Origin: Nothophaeocryptopus gaeumannii
Taxonomy: Eukaryota; Ascomycota; Dothideomycetes; Mycosphaerellales; Mycosphaerellaceae
Direction of reading: 5' to 3'
DNA: 64,000 nucleotides
Assembly (NCBI GenBank): GCA_031771865.1
Contig: JASISA010000036.1
Span: 992,001-1,056,000, forward strand
Position 1 is the first letter of the stretch. Each line of letters opens with the position of its first letter. The position numbers were made by a program, and so were the translations under genes. The notes beneath the pieces were generated by a model. The model had not been told where the DNA came from. It saw nothing but the letters and a program-made list of their open reading frames with translations, and ran no database searches. Shown here in pieces: positions 10,472-21,413 of the stretch.

Positions 10472-12359
10472 ATGGATCCATTGAACGAGAAAGCAGTCGG
10501 AGCAGCTGAGCATGTTGCGGTGATTGACGATGACACCAAGAGAGGTCCGGCAGTCAAGGAGAAGCAAGTCGCATCTGTTGCGCTCACGGCTGCGGTCGAG
10601 GCACAGAAACCTTCACTATGGAGCCGGAACATGATCAAACTATATGCCATCATGGGCATCGGATACCTCGTCTCGACGATGAACGGCTTTGACAGCTCGC
10701 TCATGGGCTCAATCAATGCCATGACTAGCTACCAGGAATCATTCGGACTGTCTGGCGCTGGTAGCACGACCGGGATCATCTTCATCATCTACAATCTGGG
10801 ACAAATCGCAGCGTTTCCTTTCTGGTGGGGATGTATCAGTCAATAAACGCATCTACCGCTGAAAATTTTATAGTGGCTTCATCGCTGATGGCTACGGGCG
10901 TCGGTGGTGCATCTTCGTCGGATGCGTACTCGTGCTGATTGGTATGAAACGTATTTTTTCGAGCATTTGAGTGTCAATCCTAAGACTACAGACAGGCACT
11001 GCTATCCAAACGTCCGCGCACCACATGGGCCAATTCATCGGCGGGAGGTTCATTCTTGGCTTCGGGGCTAGCATCGCCTCCGCCGCTGGCCCTGCTTACA
11101 CGGTCGAATTGGCTCATCCAGCGTATCGAGGAACCATGGCAGGCAGCTACAACAATTTCTGGTGGCTTGGTAATATTCTGGCTGGCTGGACTACATATGG
11201 ATCAGACCTGCACCTCCAAGAGTCATCGTGGGCGTGGCGTACGCCAACGCTTGTGCAGTGCGGGCTTCCGTCTGTTGTTATGTGTTTGGTGCTCTTCCTT
11301 CCAGAGTCACCTCGTTGGCTGATCATGTAAGGACAACATCACCGCAGCACGGAATGTTTCTCGCAAAGGCATAGGAAAGGTCGCAGGGAGGAAGCAATCG
11401 CCATTCTTGCCAAATACCATGGGGATGGCAATCCAGAAGCGCCCATAGTCACGCTTCAAATTCATGAGATCTTCGACGATATGGCTGTCACCCGCAACGA
11501 TAATCCATGGTGGGACTTCAAAGAGCTAGTTCATACCGCAGCAGCCAGATATCGACTATGCATGGTGATTGCAATGGCATTCTTCGGCCAATGGTCGGGC
11601 AACAATGGTGCGTACACCTCCTCTCAATTACACTTTCAGTTGGCTGACATCAACCCTTCTTAGTCGTCTCTTACTTCATGCCCGAAATGATCAAAGCAGC
11701 GGGCATAACGAACACCAGCAAACAACTCCTCATCAACGCCATCAACCCAATCTTCTGTATGATGGGCGCCATGTACGGTGCGACTCTCCTCGATAAACTC
11801 GGAAGACGCACCATGCTCTTAGCAGGTCTCACAGCTGGTCTGTTCTCCTACGTTCTTTTGACAGCTTTCACTGCGGCGTCTGAAGACGACTCCAACCTAG
11901 CTTATGGCACGATCGTCTCGATTTATATTTTTGGCATCTGCTTCGCTTGGGGCTGGACGCCACTTCAGACTTTATATGCTGTGGAGTGTTTGGAGAACCG
12001 TACGAGGGCGAAGGGGAGTGGGTTGAGCTTTTTGTTTCTGAACGTAGCCATAATGGTCAATACTTACGGAATCTCGGTTGGTATTGCGGCGATTGGATGG
12101 AAGCTGTATCTGGTCTATATTGGATGGATTGTGGTCGAGTTGGTTGTTATCTGTAAGTTTTGTCCGCCGTTCTCGGGTCATTAATGCATTGTGAACGGGG
12201 GGATGCTGACATACAACAGACTTCTTCTTCGTCGAGACTGCCGGCAAGACGCTCGAAGAGCTGAAAGAAATCTTCGAAGCACCAAATCCACGAAAGGCGT
12301 CGACTCGCAAGGTGAAGGTGGAGATGGATGAAGCTGGTCATGTCTTGCTTGTTGAATAG
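10472..12359 (+). CDS. MFS sugar transporter, lactose-permease-like
   Basis: Six exons (10472-10824, 10874-10941, 10996-11326, 11375-11607, 11664-12152, 12220-12359), 537 residues, all junctions in phase. A sugar/H+ symporter of the plasma membrane with about 12 predicted helices. Sugar-porter signatures are visible: DGYGRRW after helix 2, GRFILGFG, PESPRWLI, DKLGRRTM and the C-terminal ETAGKTLEEL. The first intron uses a weak donor (GTGGGG) but is needed to give FPFCGFIADGYGRR. Sharing a promoter with the beta-galactosidase suggests it imports lactose or another galactoside; substrate is inferred from context. Confidence 0.9.
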
Positions 12360-12470
12360 AAGAGAATCATACTCAGTGGGATGCGTAATGATAGTGGGCA
12401 GAAACATGGAAGAAGAATGGAAATCCTCGATATAAACCTGGCTATCTTTGCCATCCTGTCTATGCAGTTT

Positions 12471-13469
12471 CTAAACATTCAAAAACTTCTGAAACTGCGC
12501 CGGATACCTATTCCCGGCAACCTCACACTGCTCAAGAATCTTATCAAGCTCCTTCAACTCCCCATCCGTCAACTCAACCCTCTTCACATTCTCCTCCACC
12601 CTCCCCACCCTCTGCGTCCCGGGAATCGGAATCGCCCTAACACCTGCCGCCCGACCCTGCGCAATCACCCACGCAATAGCCACCTGCCCAGACGTACACC
12701 CTTTCCTCTTCGCGACCGCCTCAACTTCTTCGACGAGTTTGATGTTCTGGTCGAAATTCTCCTTTTGGAATCTCGGGAAATGATGGCGGAAATCATCCGC
12801 TGGTAAATCCTCATATTTCCGAACTTCCCCTGTGAGGAAACTCCTCCCCAGTGGACTGTACGCCACGATCGGGATGTCGTGTTCCTTGCACGCGTCCACC
12901 ACACCATTCGAAAAAATCGATGTTTCGAAAAGACTGACTTCCACCTCCACAGCCGCTATTTTCGTCACAGCGGCTGCTTTTCGAATACTGGCTGCAGAGC
13001 ATTCAGATAAGCCGACACCGCCGATTTTCCCGGATTGAACGAATTCCGCTATGGCGAGCACGGTTTCTTCAACAGGTGTATCTGGGTCCAAGCGGGCGGC
13101 TTGAAAAATATCAATCTTAAACTTCCCATCCGCCACTTTCAAACACTGCTCCACTTCCTCCCTCACCTGCCCCTTCTTCACCAACACCGTCGCGGTTTTG
13201 AAATCAAAACAGGCTTTGATGGAGATGACAACTTTGCTGGCGTCTTCGGGGTACTTGGTGAAATAGGCGTTAAGGAGATGAAGGGAGTTGTAGTTGGGAG
13301 TTCCATAGATCCAACCTGCGTTCCAGAAATTGGCACCGTTAGTGAGGGCGGCTTTGAGACAGGAGAAGGCTTGGTCTTGTTCGATGGGTTTGAAGTAGTT
13401 CGTTAGGGACATGCAGCCGAAGCCGATGGGGTTGATGGGTTTGTTGGCTATGGTGAGGGAGGAGGACAT
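12471..13469 (-). CDS. Aldo/keto reductase, pyridoxal-reductase-like
   Basis: A single exon of 332 residues starting at ATG 13469. It is an NADPH-dependent (beta/alpha)8 reductase. PIGFGCMSLT at the N-terminus and the late IPIPGTQRVGRVEENV nucleotide-binding segment are typical. The catalytic Tyr is in WIYGTPNY (about Y55) and the Lys in SIKACFDF (about K85). The usual Asp is replaced in FWNAG and the usual His in IFQAARLDP. I recall both changes from pyridoxal reductases (AKR8 type), so reduction of pyridoxal is the best guess, but other small carbonyl substrates are possible. Confidence 0.87.
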   Translation of the reverse strand: MSSSLTIANKPINPIGFGCMSLTNYFKPIEQDQAFSCLKAALTNGANFWNAGWIYGTPNYNSLHLLNAYFTKYPEDASKVVISIKACFDFKTATVLVKKGQVREEVEQCLKVADGKFKIDIFQAARLDPDTPVEETVLAIAEFVQSGKIGGVGLSECSAASIRKAAAVTKIAAVEVEVSLFETSIFSNGVVDACKEHDIPIVAYSPLGRSFLTGEVRKYEDLPADDFRHHFPRFQKENFDQNIKLVEEVEAVAKRKGCTSGQVAIAWVIAQGRAAGVRAIPIPGTQRVGRVEENVKRVELTDGELKELDKILEQCEVAGNRYPAQFQKFLNV

Positions 13470-14122
13470 TGTCGTTACTGTGGTGATTGAAAAGTGAGGT
13501 GTAGATCGGTTTCTTCTAACTTTGAGGAAGTGCTATTTGCTGATGAGCTTTGCAATGCGATGCTGTGAAGGACCTTTTATGTGAACTCAATGGCTACATG
13601 GCCCACTCTGGCTAGTGTGTCATTGTAGAGATCGGCGGACATAAGGGCTTGAGGACTTGAGAAGTTACGGAATCTGGAAGGACTTAGCAGGTAGCTATGT
13701 CCAATCGCAAGGATACAATGGCTGCCTAGCGGCAAGTGAGGGCTGTGACTCTACTATACCAATGCCCCATCGACGCAAATGGCATGCAGATTGTAGTTTG
13801 GCGAGCTGTGGAATGTTGTGGCGTAGTTGCTGGAGCGGATGTCGGCGACATTTTGGCCGAGCCTCCGCTCTTCTGTTTGGCGAGCCGTGAGACTGTGCTG
13901 TTGGTTTCCAACTTCACCATCACCTTCGTTCACATCGGAAGGCAAGTTACCGGTAATCATCGACGCTAGCATCACTCCAGCATGATAATTCGGTTGTCTG
14001 GCAAGGTAGCAGCTGCAAAGGATCGCTCGATGAAAGGACCTTGGAGCCAGCCGAAGGCCTTCTATTCTTCCGACAACGCCAATTCATACATCTAGTCTAT
14101 CACCGTGTTCTTCTTACCTTTA
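13470..14122. other. Intergenic
   Basis: About 650 bp upstream of the aldo/keto reductase and downstream of the NmrA-like gene. No supported reading frame. Presumed promoter of the reductase. Confidence 0.45.
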
Positions 14123-15150
14123 TCAGTACAGTGTGCCATCCGCGATGCGCCTCTCTTGGACCTCAATGGCCTGCCGCACGGTGCTCTCGAGGTTGTCCGT
14201 ACTCTCCTCCATGCCGATTAGATGGTTTTCTCGTTTATCATACAGCGTCTTCCCGGAGGTCCAGATGCGCCTGAGGGTGATCGTGCCAGCTCTCGGGATG
14301 CCCTTCTGCCATGCATCGTCCTCAACTTGCTTCAATTGGACCAGACTGGTGTAAGAGAGATCCCACTTGCTGCCGGTCTGCTTCTCAAACTCCGCGAGCA
14401 GCTCATTGGGGGTGGTCGTGAATGAGTTGACATGCAGTGCCTTGTTTCTGGCTTCTTCCGGATGGAGCAGCGCTGCGACTACGAGCTTGCCTACATCTCT
14501 CATGGTGGTAAGTGATATCTTGCCATTACCGTCTCCAAGCAACACAGCACGCTTTCGCTTGACGTCGAACGTGCCTTCGGCTTCGATTTCTGGCTTCTTG
14601 GCGCAGAGATACAGCGAGCTCTCGGCGTCTCCATAAGGTCCGGTGACAACGTAGGTGTACTCCAGGTTCTTGACGGTCTTCATGAATGCTCTGACCTTCA
14701 GCTTCTGCTGATGCGGCTTCTCATTTGGCGAAGTTTCATCGTACTCGATGTCTGTGCCGTACTCGGATGGAAAGAACTCAGCCTCGTCAGCAAACAGTCC
14801 TGAGGCACGCTGGGCTTTCATCATACTCGCTTGATGTCCGGATGCTTGTCAGCGAGCTCTATCAGCCTAAGCTGAGTGTGAATAACGGGCCTGCCAACGC
14901 AAGAAACCACCGTATCGAAGCCATTGTATGCTTCGGTCACGTCTGAGTCTGTAGAGACATCGCCGGCGATGACTTCCACGCCCTGCTCTTTCAGTCGGTC
15001 AATTTCGTCTGACTTGGTCCAGATAGTGTTCGGCGAAGTGAATATAGCTATTCTGCCGAAATTGTCTTTCGCGGCGAGAATAGCACCCAGGATGTGGTGG
15101 CCGATCAAGCCGGTCCCTCCGAAGACGAGAATGTTCTTAGTCTGGGCCAT
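14123..15150 (-). CDS. NmrA-like / isoflavone-reductase-type NAD(P)-binding protein
   Basis: Two exons (14827-15150 and 14123-14776, intron 14777-14826 of 50 nt with a GCTGAC branch site), 325 residues. An extended SDR of the NmrA/PCBER group with the glycine-rich motif VFGGTGLIGHHI at residues 8-19. The junction restores the conserved IKR-FFPSEYGTDI. Members either reduce small aromatic or quinone substrates or act as redox-sensing regulators; no Tyr-x3-Lys pair is evident, so the role is open. Without splicing the gene appears as two separate frames. It is transcribed divergently from the Zn2Cys6-type regulator at 15429. Confidence 0.85.
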
Positions 15151-15428
15151 CGCAAGTTTGGTTGTGCTGTAAGTGTGTGCTATCACAGTGAAGTTCTACG
15201 TGGTCTCTTTGTCCTCGTCCCCAAACAAGATGAGTCGCACGAGTTGGGTCATCATCGAATGATGGTTCTTGCTCTGACACGTTCCCAACATCAACCGCAG
15301 TCCCAGTAGAACTAATTCCTTGGGCGCTCACAGCGCGGGCCTCAGGCTCCACTTGCCGACTGCCGACTTCCTTGTGTCGGTGAGACTTGAAACGTCGACT
15401 CCGACAACACTCTGACACGGGGCCCCCG

Positions 15429-17370
15429 ATGGCGCTGGAATTGACCTTTGTCAATCAGTTTGACAACGACACTCCGAAGCGGAGACGCCTCGCCAAAGCC
15501 TGCGAGACTTGCAGAGCGAGGAAGGTCCGACGTGCTTCAGCCGAGAGTGCCACCGAAACCTGCTGACCAATTCCAGAAAAGATGCATTCACTTTGCGAAT
15601 ATTGGCGACGACAAGGGCAAAGACGGTGACACAGATGATGGCGCTGACAACCCGGCGCTGTCGAACGGGACGGCTGCGGACAACACTCCTCCAAACGGGA
15701 CTTCTACCCATAAAGCTTCGGCAAATGGCTCAACACCAGGTACTAGTCGCGACAGAATAGATTCAACATCGAATCCAAGACGCTTCATCAGCGATCTAAA
15801 TCCAGAGGCCACGTTCTTGCAGCGCCCAAAGTCTTCGTCAAATTCACAGACTCGTCCGCAGAATGAAGACATTGGAATCTGGGTCGACAGGCGCGAATGG
15901 GACTCTCTTATCCGACAGAAGAACAACGCCAGCCACGTGAACACAGATGCCACAGGAGGTATCAATCAAAGACCTCATTCTGCTGTCTTGGCTCCACTCA
16001 TCGACATCTACTGCAGAAAGGTCCACCCGGTACTTCCTCTGCTTGACGAGACCGAGTTTCGAAGAGACCATGCCGGTGGTATCATACCAGAGGCTTTGGC
16101 ACATGCTGTGTGTCTGGTGGCAGCAAAGGACGCAGAAGCTGCTCCGCACCTGAGGTTGAATGAGTCAACCACCACACTGGCTCCGCGAGAGTTCTGTAGC
16201 AGACTCCATACGTCTGTACAAGCTGCTCTGCGGGTACCTGTTCGCTTCGAGAAAATTACGTTGATCCGGATACTGGCTCTTGCATCTTTGCATGCAGAGG
16301 GTCCAGAAGGCGCCGAGGAAGCCACCATGTACCTCAATCAAGCGATGCACTACACACAAACCCTCGGCTGGCACCTCGGGCAACACACGGGCATGGCATC
16401 CAGCGATGACTTAGTAACCAAAAGATTGTTCTGGTGTCTCTGGAGTCTGGACCGTATCAACAGCTGCATTTATGGCCGACCTATAATGATGTCGGACATC
16501 GATATAGCAATCGAACCCTTTGAGCCCGGCGAGAGCGGCTTCCCAGCTCTCGAAGTCTGGCTATTTCTCTGCCGCACTCTGAACAAAGTCATCAGCTTTT
16601 ATCGCCCTGGCACGGCGATGGATGTGACTGGCTGGGAGGACAGCTTTCCTTCCTTCGAGGATGCTGTGGAGCAGGGAAAGGCGTGGAGTCTCCCGCAGCC
16701 CATGCTCGCCACACTGCACTTGTTCTACTTGCTCGTCGCGGTGCTCTCTCACCGATCCCGAGGTGTCAAGTTCGTACCGCGATCGACTCCGTCGTATGTG
16801 CGGCAGAGCCTCTGTGCCATTGAGCTCAATCGCCTCATGACCTCGCACCTTTTCTCGTCTCTGATGCCGGTGCCAATCCTACCATATGCCATATCGCTGG
16901 CGTTGTCCGTCTCTTACCAGCACCTACGACAAGCGCAACTGCAGCATCAACAAGAAGACGCCCATAGGGACTTCAAAGGCTGCTGTCAGGCACTACAGAA
17001 GCTTCGGCGGACATGGTCATCTGCCGATGTCATCGCGACGATAGCAAGAAAAGTGCTCGATCAGCTGGATAAGGCCAAGGATCTCTCAACTTTCCGCGTC
17101 TCTCGTTACGAAGAAGGCAGAAACAGCCCAGGTATATGCACAGCATCATTGTGGAAACCGCATACCCTTATCGACCATCCCTCGGCGGCTCCTGAAGCAG
17201 ATAATGACGGCAACACTGCAGCTCCAACTGTACCTCAACCTGCCCCTAAACCTGACTGGTTGGGACTCTTTGAAGGCATGGACGACATCTTCGGGACGTA
17301 CCTCGATCCGAACTATCCTGTCAACCTGGACGACTTCTCCTTCGTTGACGACTTGAGTCCGCTTGATTGA
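15429..17370 (+). CDS. Fungal-specific transcription factor with partial Zn2Cys6 cluster
   Basis: Two exons (15429-15524 and 15577-17370, intron 15525-15576), 629 residues. The first exon encodes KRRRLAKACETCRARK and splicing adds KRCIHF, giving CxxC-x6-C, the first half of a binuclear cluster. The expected second CxxC-x(6-8)-C is not seen; the next residues are Asp/Gly/Asn-rich. The middle (about 180-420) matches the fungal_trans region, with IDIYCRKVHPVLPLLDE, a Trp/Leu-rich helical block and RLFWCLWSLDR. Expected role is nuclear gene control. The 278-bp divergent arrangement with the NmrA-like gene hints at a regulatory link. Confidence 0.85.
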
Positions 17371-17750
17371 AATTCAGTGCCTTCTTGAAGCATGCTACTC
17401 AGTTTGTTACACTACTACTCACACACACCATCACAACTCCTTGGCGAGCATCGACAAATAGGCGCGGATCGCAACCCGAAACTCAGTTTAGCGCCCCAGT
17501 CCAGCGCCAAGAGCCACGTGCTGACGTCCAGTGACGCAACATGCGCAGGCATGCCTTGGAAACAGGATCTGTATCACGTTACTCCAGCCATCCACTTGAC
17601 AGCCACACTCCCGTCCTCTTCTGACAGCTTGATAAGAGCTGTGAGCATCATACTTGGAGATTTGCCTGTCGCGCTGCATTGCAGATCTTACGTTTGGCCG
17701 TGAAGACGTTTCAGAGCTCCCAAAGCGTAGAGTCTTGGCGTTTCTCCCCT
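17371..17750. other. Intergenic
   Basis: 380 bp between the regulator's stop and the BTB gene. No supported feature; presumably the BTB gene promoter. Confidence 0.45.
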
Positions 17751-18625
17751 ATGCAAGCTACCAATCAGTCAAACGAAACTATGTCTTCGACGACGTCGTC
17801 CTCAGCAGAACAGAGGGACCGGCCTCTCCATGAATTGCTCAGCCGGGACATGGTCGACATCTATGTACGTTCTAATCAGCCCGAAGAACTGTCTGGACAA
17901 GTCAGCTAATTGTTCATCTTCAGGTCGGACCTGAGAACACACACTGGATCCTCCACGAGAAGCTGCTATGCTACCGATCGCGCTTCTTTCGCAACATCTT
18001 CTTCAACAAGAATGGCCGCAAGAACACGGTATACGGCCTGCCTGACGAAGAGGATGAGCCGTTCAAGATGTTCGTCGGCTGGCTCTACTCCGAGCGCATA
18101 CCACCGCCGAAGGAAGAGAAGGATCTATCTCCCCTGCTCGACGTATATTTGATGGCGGAGAAATGGGAAATCAAGAAGCTCCTCCTCGAAGTGCTCGATG
18201 CCGTACGAACCTACTACCACGAAACCGATAGCTGGCCGAGCTTGCGTCGAGTGCAATACATCTACTCGAACACCGAAGGCGAATCACCCATGCGCCAGCT
18301 CCTTGTCGCTTGCGTCACGCGGATGCTGGTGACCAGCGAGTCCGTACCACAGCACTGGGAGAATGCGCTGCAGAAGAACGGACAGCTAGCTGTGGATATC
18401 ATTCGATGCGTGCAGAGGTGGCATGTTGATCCGGAGAATGTGCCCGATGCCAGAAAGGAGTCAGTCGTCCCCATCTTGGACACTGCTCAAGAGAATGGGT
18501 TCAAGGAGGGCAAGGATGATGACGATGACAACAAGCTCGATTGGGGTGAGGGTTTGGCTCCGCCGAGTGGTTCGCAGAGTCAAGCCAGCGGTGCTGTCAG
18601 CGGTGCGAACGAGGACTCTTCTTGA
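17751..18625 (+). CDS. BTB/POZ domain protein
   Basis: Two exons (17751-17864 and 17924-18625, intron 17865-17923), 271 residues. The start at 17751 is chosen as the first ATG; 17781 is an in-frame alternative. Residues about 28-125 form a BTB fold: DMVDIYVG, then EKLLCYRSRFFRNIFF, then DEPFKMFVGWLYS, followed by LLDVYLMAEKWEI. The tail contains an Asp run and a Ser/Gly-rich end. BTB proteins dimerise and often act as cullin-3 adaptors. It is distinct from the array at 48-52.6 kb and lacks that array's Cys module. Confidence 0.82.
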
Positions 18626-18876
18626 GCACCCACCAACCATCCCAGCAAAATTCACGAGCGTTTCAGTCCTCGATGCCTGGCGTTGCGGCGGGAATGAGCA
18701 TACGCAGGTGGAATTGTCCGGAAATTATCCATCTCGATTGCAACATATTATCTGTCTTGATAGTGTATCTTACAATACCAGCTTCTCCTCGATTTGCTGT
18801 GCTGTTTCGTGGAAGCTCTTATCATTTATCTCGGTTCTTGTTCACTTTCCTCAGCCTCACTCTTTACTCCCGTCTC

Positions 18877-19448
18877 TTAAGCCATCATCCCCGCGGCCGC
18901 AGCACCCAGTCCCAGCATAACAGCCTGCTTCACATCAATCCCGTTAGGAACAGCAGCCCCCGAGCTCTGACTCTGGCTCACGCCCGTCCGACCCGCATCT
19001 CCACCACCTCCTGCGCCGCCAGAAGAGGAGCTCGCACTTCCCGAAGTTGTCGTGGATCCGCTGTGCGAAGAGACTGAGGTCGTGAGAGTCGCAGTCGTCG
19101 TGCCTACACCCATCCCGTTAATATCAGTATACCCTCCTCCACTTCCTACTTGCGTTGTAGGAGGTATGAGTATGTGAAAATCTTACCTGAAGGCAATCCC
19201 GAAGTCTCCGTCTGCGAGCCCGAGATGACGATGAAGCCGCTCGAAGGTGAAGTCGCGCCTGAGCTGGAGCTAATAGGTGATGTGGCTGTTCGTGTGCCCG
19301 AAGCGATGATTACATTAGATGCTGTGCCGGGAACGGTGGAGACGCTTTGTTCGGCCGGAAGAGGGGCGGAGAATGAGGAGGAGGTTGATTGCGCTGCGGC
19401 GCTGGTTGCCAGAGCGAGGGCCGCGGAGAAGAAGGTTGTTTGTCTCAT
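18877..19448 (-). CDS. Small Ser/Thr-rich GPI-type surface protein
   Basis: Two exons (19187-19448 and 18877-19103, intron 19104-19186), 162 residues. An N-terminal signal peptide (residues 1 to about 19, ending in SAAAQS) is followed by Ser/Thr-rich sequence, a Gly/Ser-rich linker (GGAGGGG) and a hydrophobic C-terminus with VMLGLGAAAAGMMA. This is the layout of a GPI-anchored cell-wall or plasma-membrane protein. An ATTGG (CCAAT reversed) lies at 19726-19730 upstream. No family was recognised; the body is low-complexity. Confidence 0.78.
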
Positions 19449-19922
19449 GTCTGCCGTAGTCGAATATGTGTTTTCGAGATTGGAGATGAAGTTCGACGTG
19501 AACGACGGCCCGTGTGATGAAATGCGTGAATTGGTAGACAGACGAAGTGAGTATGGAAATGTCTATTATACTTACACTGACTTTGCTTTCGTTGTCTCGC
19601 GGAGTTGTGTGATGGATCGAAAGCATTGGAAAGTTCAACCAAGTGGACGCTTTGCCGCGTTGTACGCGTCGATCGGGCCGACGTCATCGCGTGGATATCT
19701 TTTAATTCGCTTGCGCGTGATGTTCATTGGCTGTCTGTTTGTGAGAACGGATGATCCGAATGCACCGACGTCTTGTCCTCCTGCCTCGTAAAATTATGCA
19801 TGGATAGTTTTGTCGAATCGGTCTGTAGTTACCGCAAAGCCTCACTTCAGCTTGGCCAAGTCTGAGCCTCTCCTGCCTGCCATACCGATCTGCTTGAGCG
19901 GAGGAGAATGTCTGGGAGGTTC
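19449..19922. promoter_or_regulatory. Upstream region of the GPI-type protein
   Basis: 474 bp between the surface protein start and the stop of the next minus-strand gene. One ATTGG box at 19726-19730 in the orientation of the downstream gene. No supported reading frame. Confidence 0.35.
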
Positions 19923-20406
19923 CTATGCCGCCCTCTTCTGGGCTTCGATGATCTCTGGTGAGATAGTCTCTTCGTCAAAGACTCCGCCGCCGTGGATGTT
20001 GCGTTGGTGCGATCCGACCTTTGGCATATAGCCCATGAGGAGCTCACAAGTGGCCGACAGGAGCTTTCGCAAGGCTTGCTCTGGTCCGCCGGCCGAGTCG
20101 CCCTCAATGGCAGGAGTGAGGCCGACCATGATGGCTGCTGTGTAGTTGTTGCCCTGACCGAAGACGACGACGTCCAGATCTCCAGAGGCGGGACTGGTGT
20201 TGGAAAGTGCCGTGTTGGTTCCAGGTCCGATGAGAGTGGCGTGAGTATCCTCTGTGGCCAGAGTCCTGGAGGCGCTGGTTGATGGACGCAGCATAGGTTT
20301 TGCGTTCGCTACACGCGGTCAGTCACTGCTTCGTTCCGTCGTTCTCCTCGTGATGCGACCCACCGAGAATCTGCATGCGCAGTCCGATCATGTCTGAAGC
20401 CGACAT
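19923..20406 (-). CDS. Conserved-looking hypothetical protein
   Basis: Two exons (20364-20406 and 19923-20308, intron 20309-20363), 142 residues, beginning MSASDMIGLRMQIL. The centre has alternating hydrophobic residues (GDLDVVVFGQGNNYTAAIMV) followed by a helical segment LRKLLSATCELLMGY and a C-terminal amphipathic tail. I do not recognise the family. The splice junction is clean and keeps the frame, which supports a real gene. No membrane or signal segment is obvious. Confidence 0.62.
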
Positions 20407-20694
20407 CCTGAAAGTTCAGAAGACAATTGTCTGCGTCGTTGGATGTGGTGCTTTTAAGTCAGGCCTGATGCTCTTGCTGGCTGCTTGCTAGCTGTTCGGT
20501 ATTGTGCGCTGGAGTGAGTCTGGTAGCAATTGAATGCTGGCGTAGGTGCTTGTGTTTGTGGAGTCAACAGAGCCACGTGTGCTGCTTGCTTGCATACAAA
20601 CGCTCGCCATTGTCTGTCGCGACTCAATAGGGAAGGCTCGGCTTCTTGCATGTGACGGCAAGTGGCAGGTGCAGATGCTGATGAACTTCATGCT

Positions 20695-21264
20695 TCAGCC
20701 CTTCTGTTCACGTGGGAACATCTCATCTTGACTCAGAACGTCATTGCCTTTAGCAGGCTCATTTGAAGTGGATGAAGGCGTGTCCATCTCAGGAGAAAGA
20801 CCTCCCTCTGTATCTCCGTCCTCCTCTTCATTTTCCGGCCTGCCTTCCTCGTCCAGCTTGCGATACTTCCTTCGCGCTTTCTTTGCAGCACTAGCTTTCT
20901 TCTTGCGCGCCTTCTCTGCCTTTATCGCCGTTCTGCTGAGCGGCCCCTTCTCCAGCTCCTCGAGTCGCTCGCCCAGTATCCGACGCGCATTCTTGCGGTT
21001 CTGGTCCCGGCTTCTTGTCTCTTGATTCTTCACCACAATCCCCGTCGGAAGGTGCTTAAGCTGTACGGCGGACGAAGTCTTGTTGATCTTCTGCCCGCCG
21101 GGACCAGTGCCTTTCAAGAAAGACTCCTCGATATCCTTCTCGGCTATCACCATTCGCGGAGGAAGAGGCTTTTCGAGTAGCGCATTGCAGGCAGAGAAGG
21201 TGCGCAGGAAGCATTGGACCATTGGTCTCGCGGTGACATAGTAGCCCTGCCTGTATAGGAGCAT
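20695..21264 (-). CDS. Class I release-factor-like protein, mitochondrial (MTRFR/C12orf65 type)
   Basis: 189 residues from ATG 21264; the frame is open upstream without a better ATG. A basic N-terminus fits a mitochondrial targeting signal. The RF-1 domain starts near residue 40 and holds the peptidyl-tRNA hydrolysis motif GTGPGGQKINKT (GGQ at about 56-58), then TRSRDQNRKNARRIL. A Lys/Arg-rich tail (KARKKKASAAKKARRKY) is typical of ribosome-rescue members that lack codon-recognition domains. Expected role is release of peptides from stalled mitoribosomes. Only about 150 bp separate it from the divergent Sld7 gene. Confidence 0.85.
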   Translation of the reverse strand: MLLYRQGYYVTARPMVQCFLRTFSACNALLEKPLPPRMVIAEKDIEESFLKGTGPGGQKINKTSSAVQLKHLPTGIVVKNQETRSRDQNRKNARRILGERLEELEKGPLSRTAIKAEKARKKKASAAKKARRKYRKLDEEGRPENEEEDGDTEGGLSPEMDTPSSTSNEPAKGNDVLSQDEMFPREQKG

Positions 21265-21413
21265 CACTGCGCGAAGAAGGAGCTTTCTGAGAGCTGTCGT
21301 CGTGAACAAGACATCATCTCGAACTCGCGTCAGATTCGCTCCTCTTGGCAAAAGCTTCGACCTCGGCGCGTCTTCCACACGCGACTCTCTCTTCGCACTC
21401 TCCACCTCACTAT

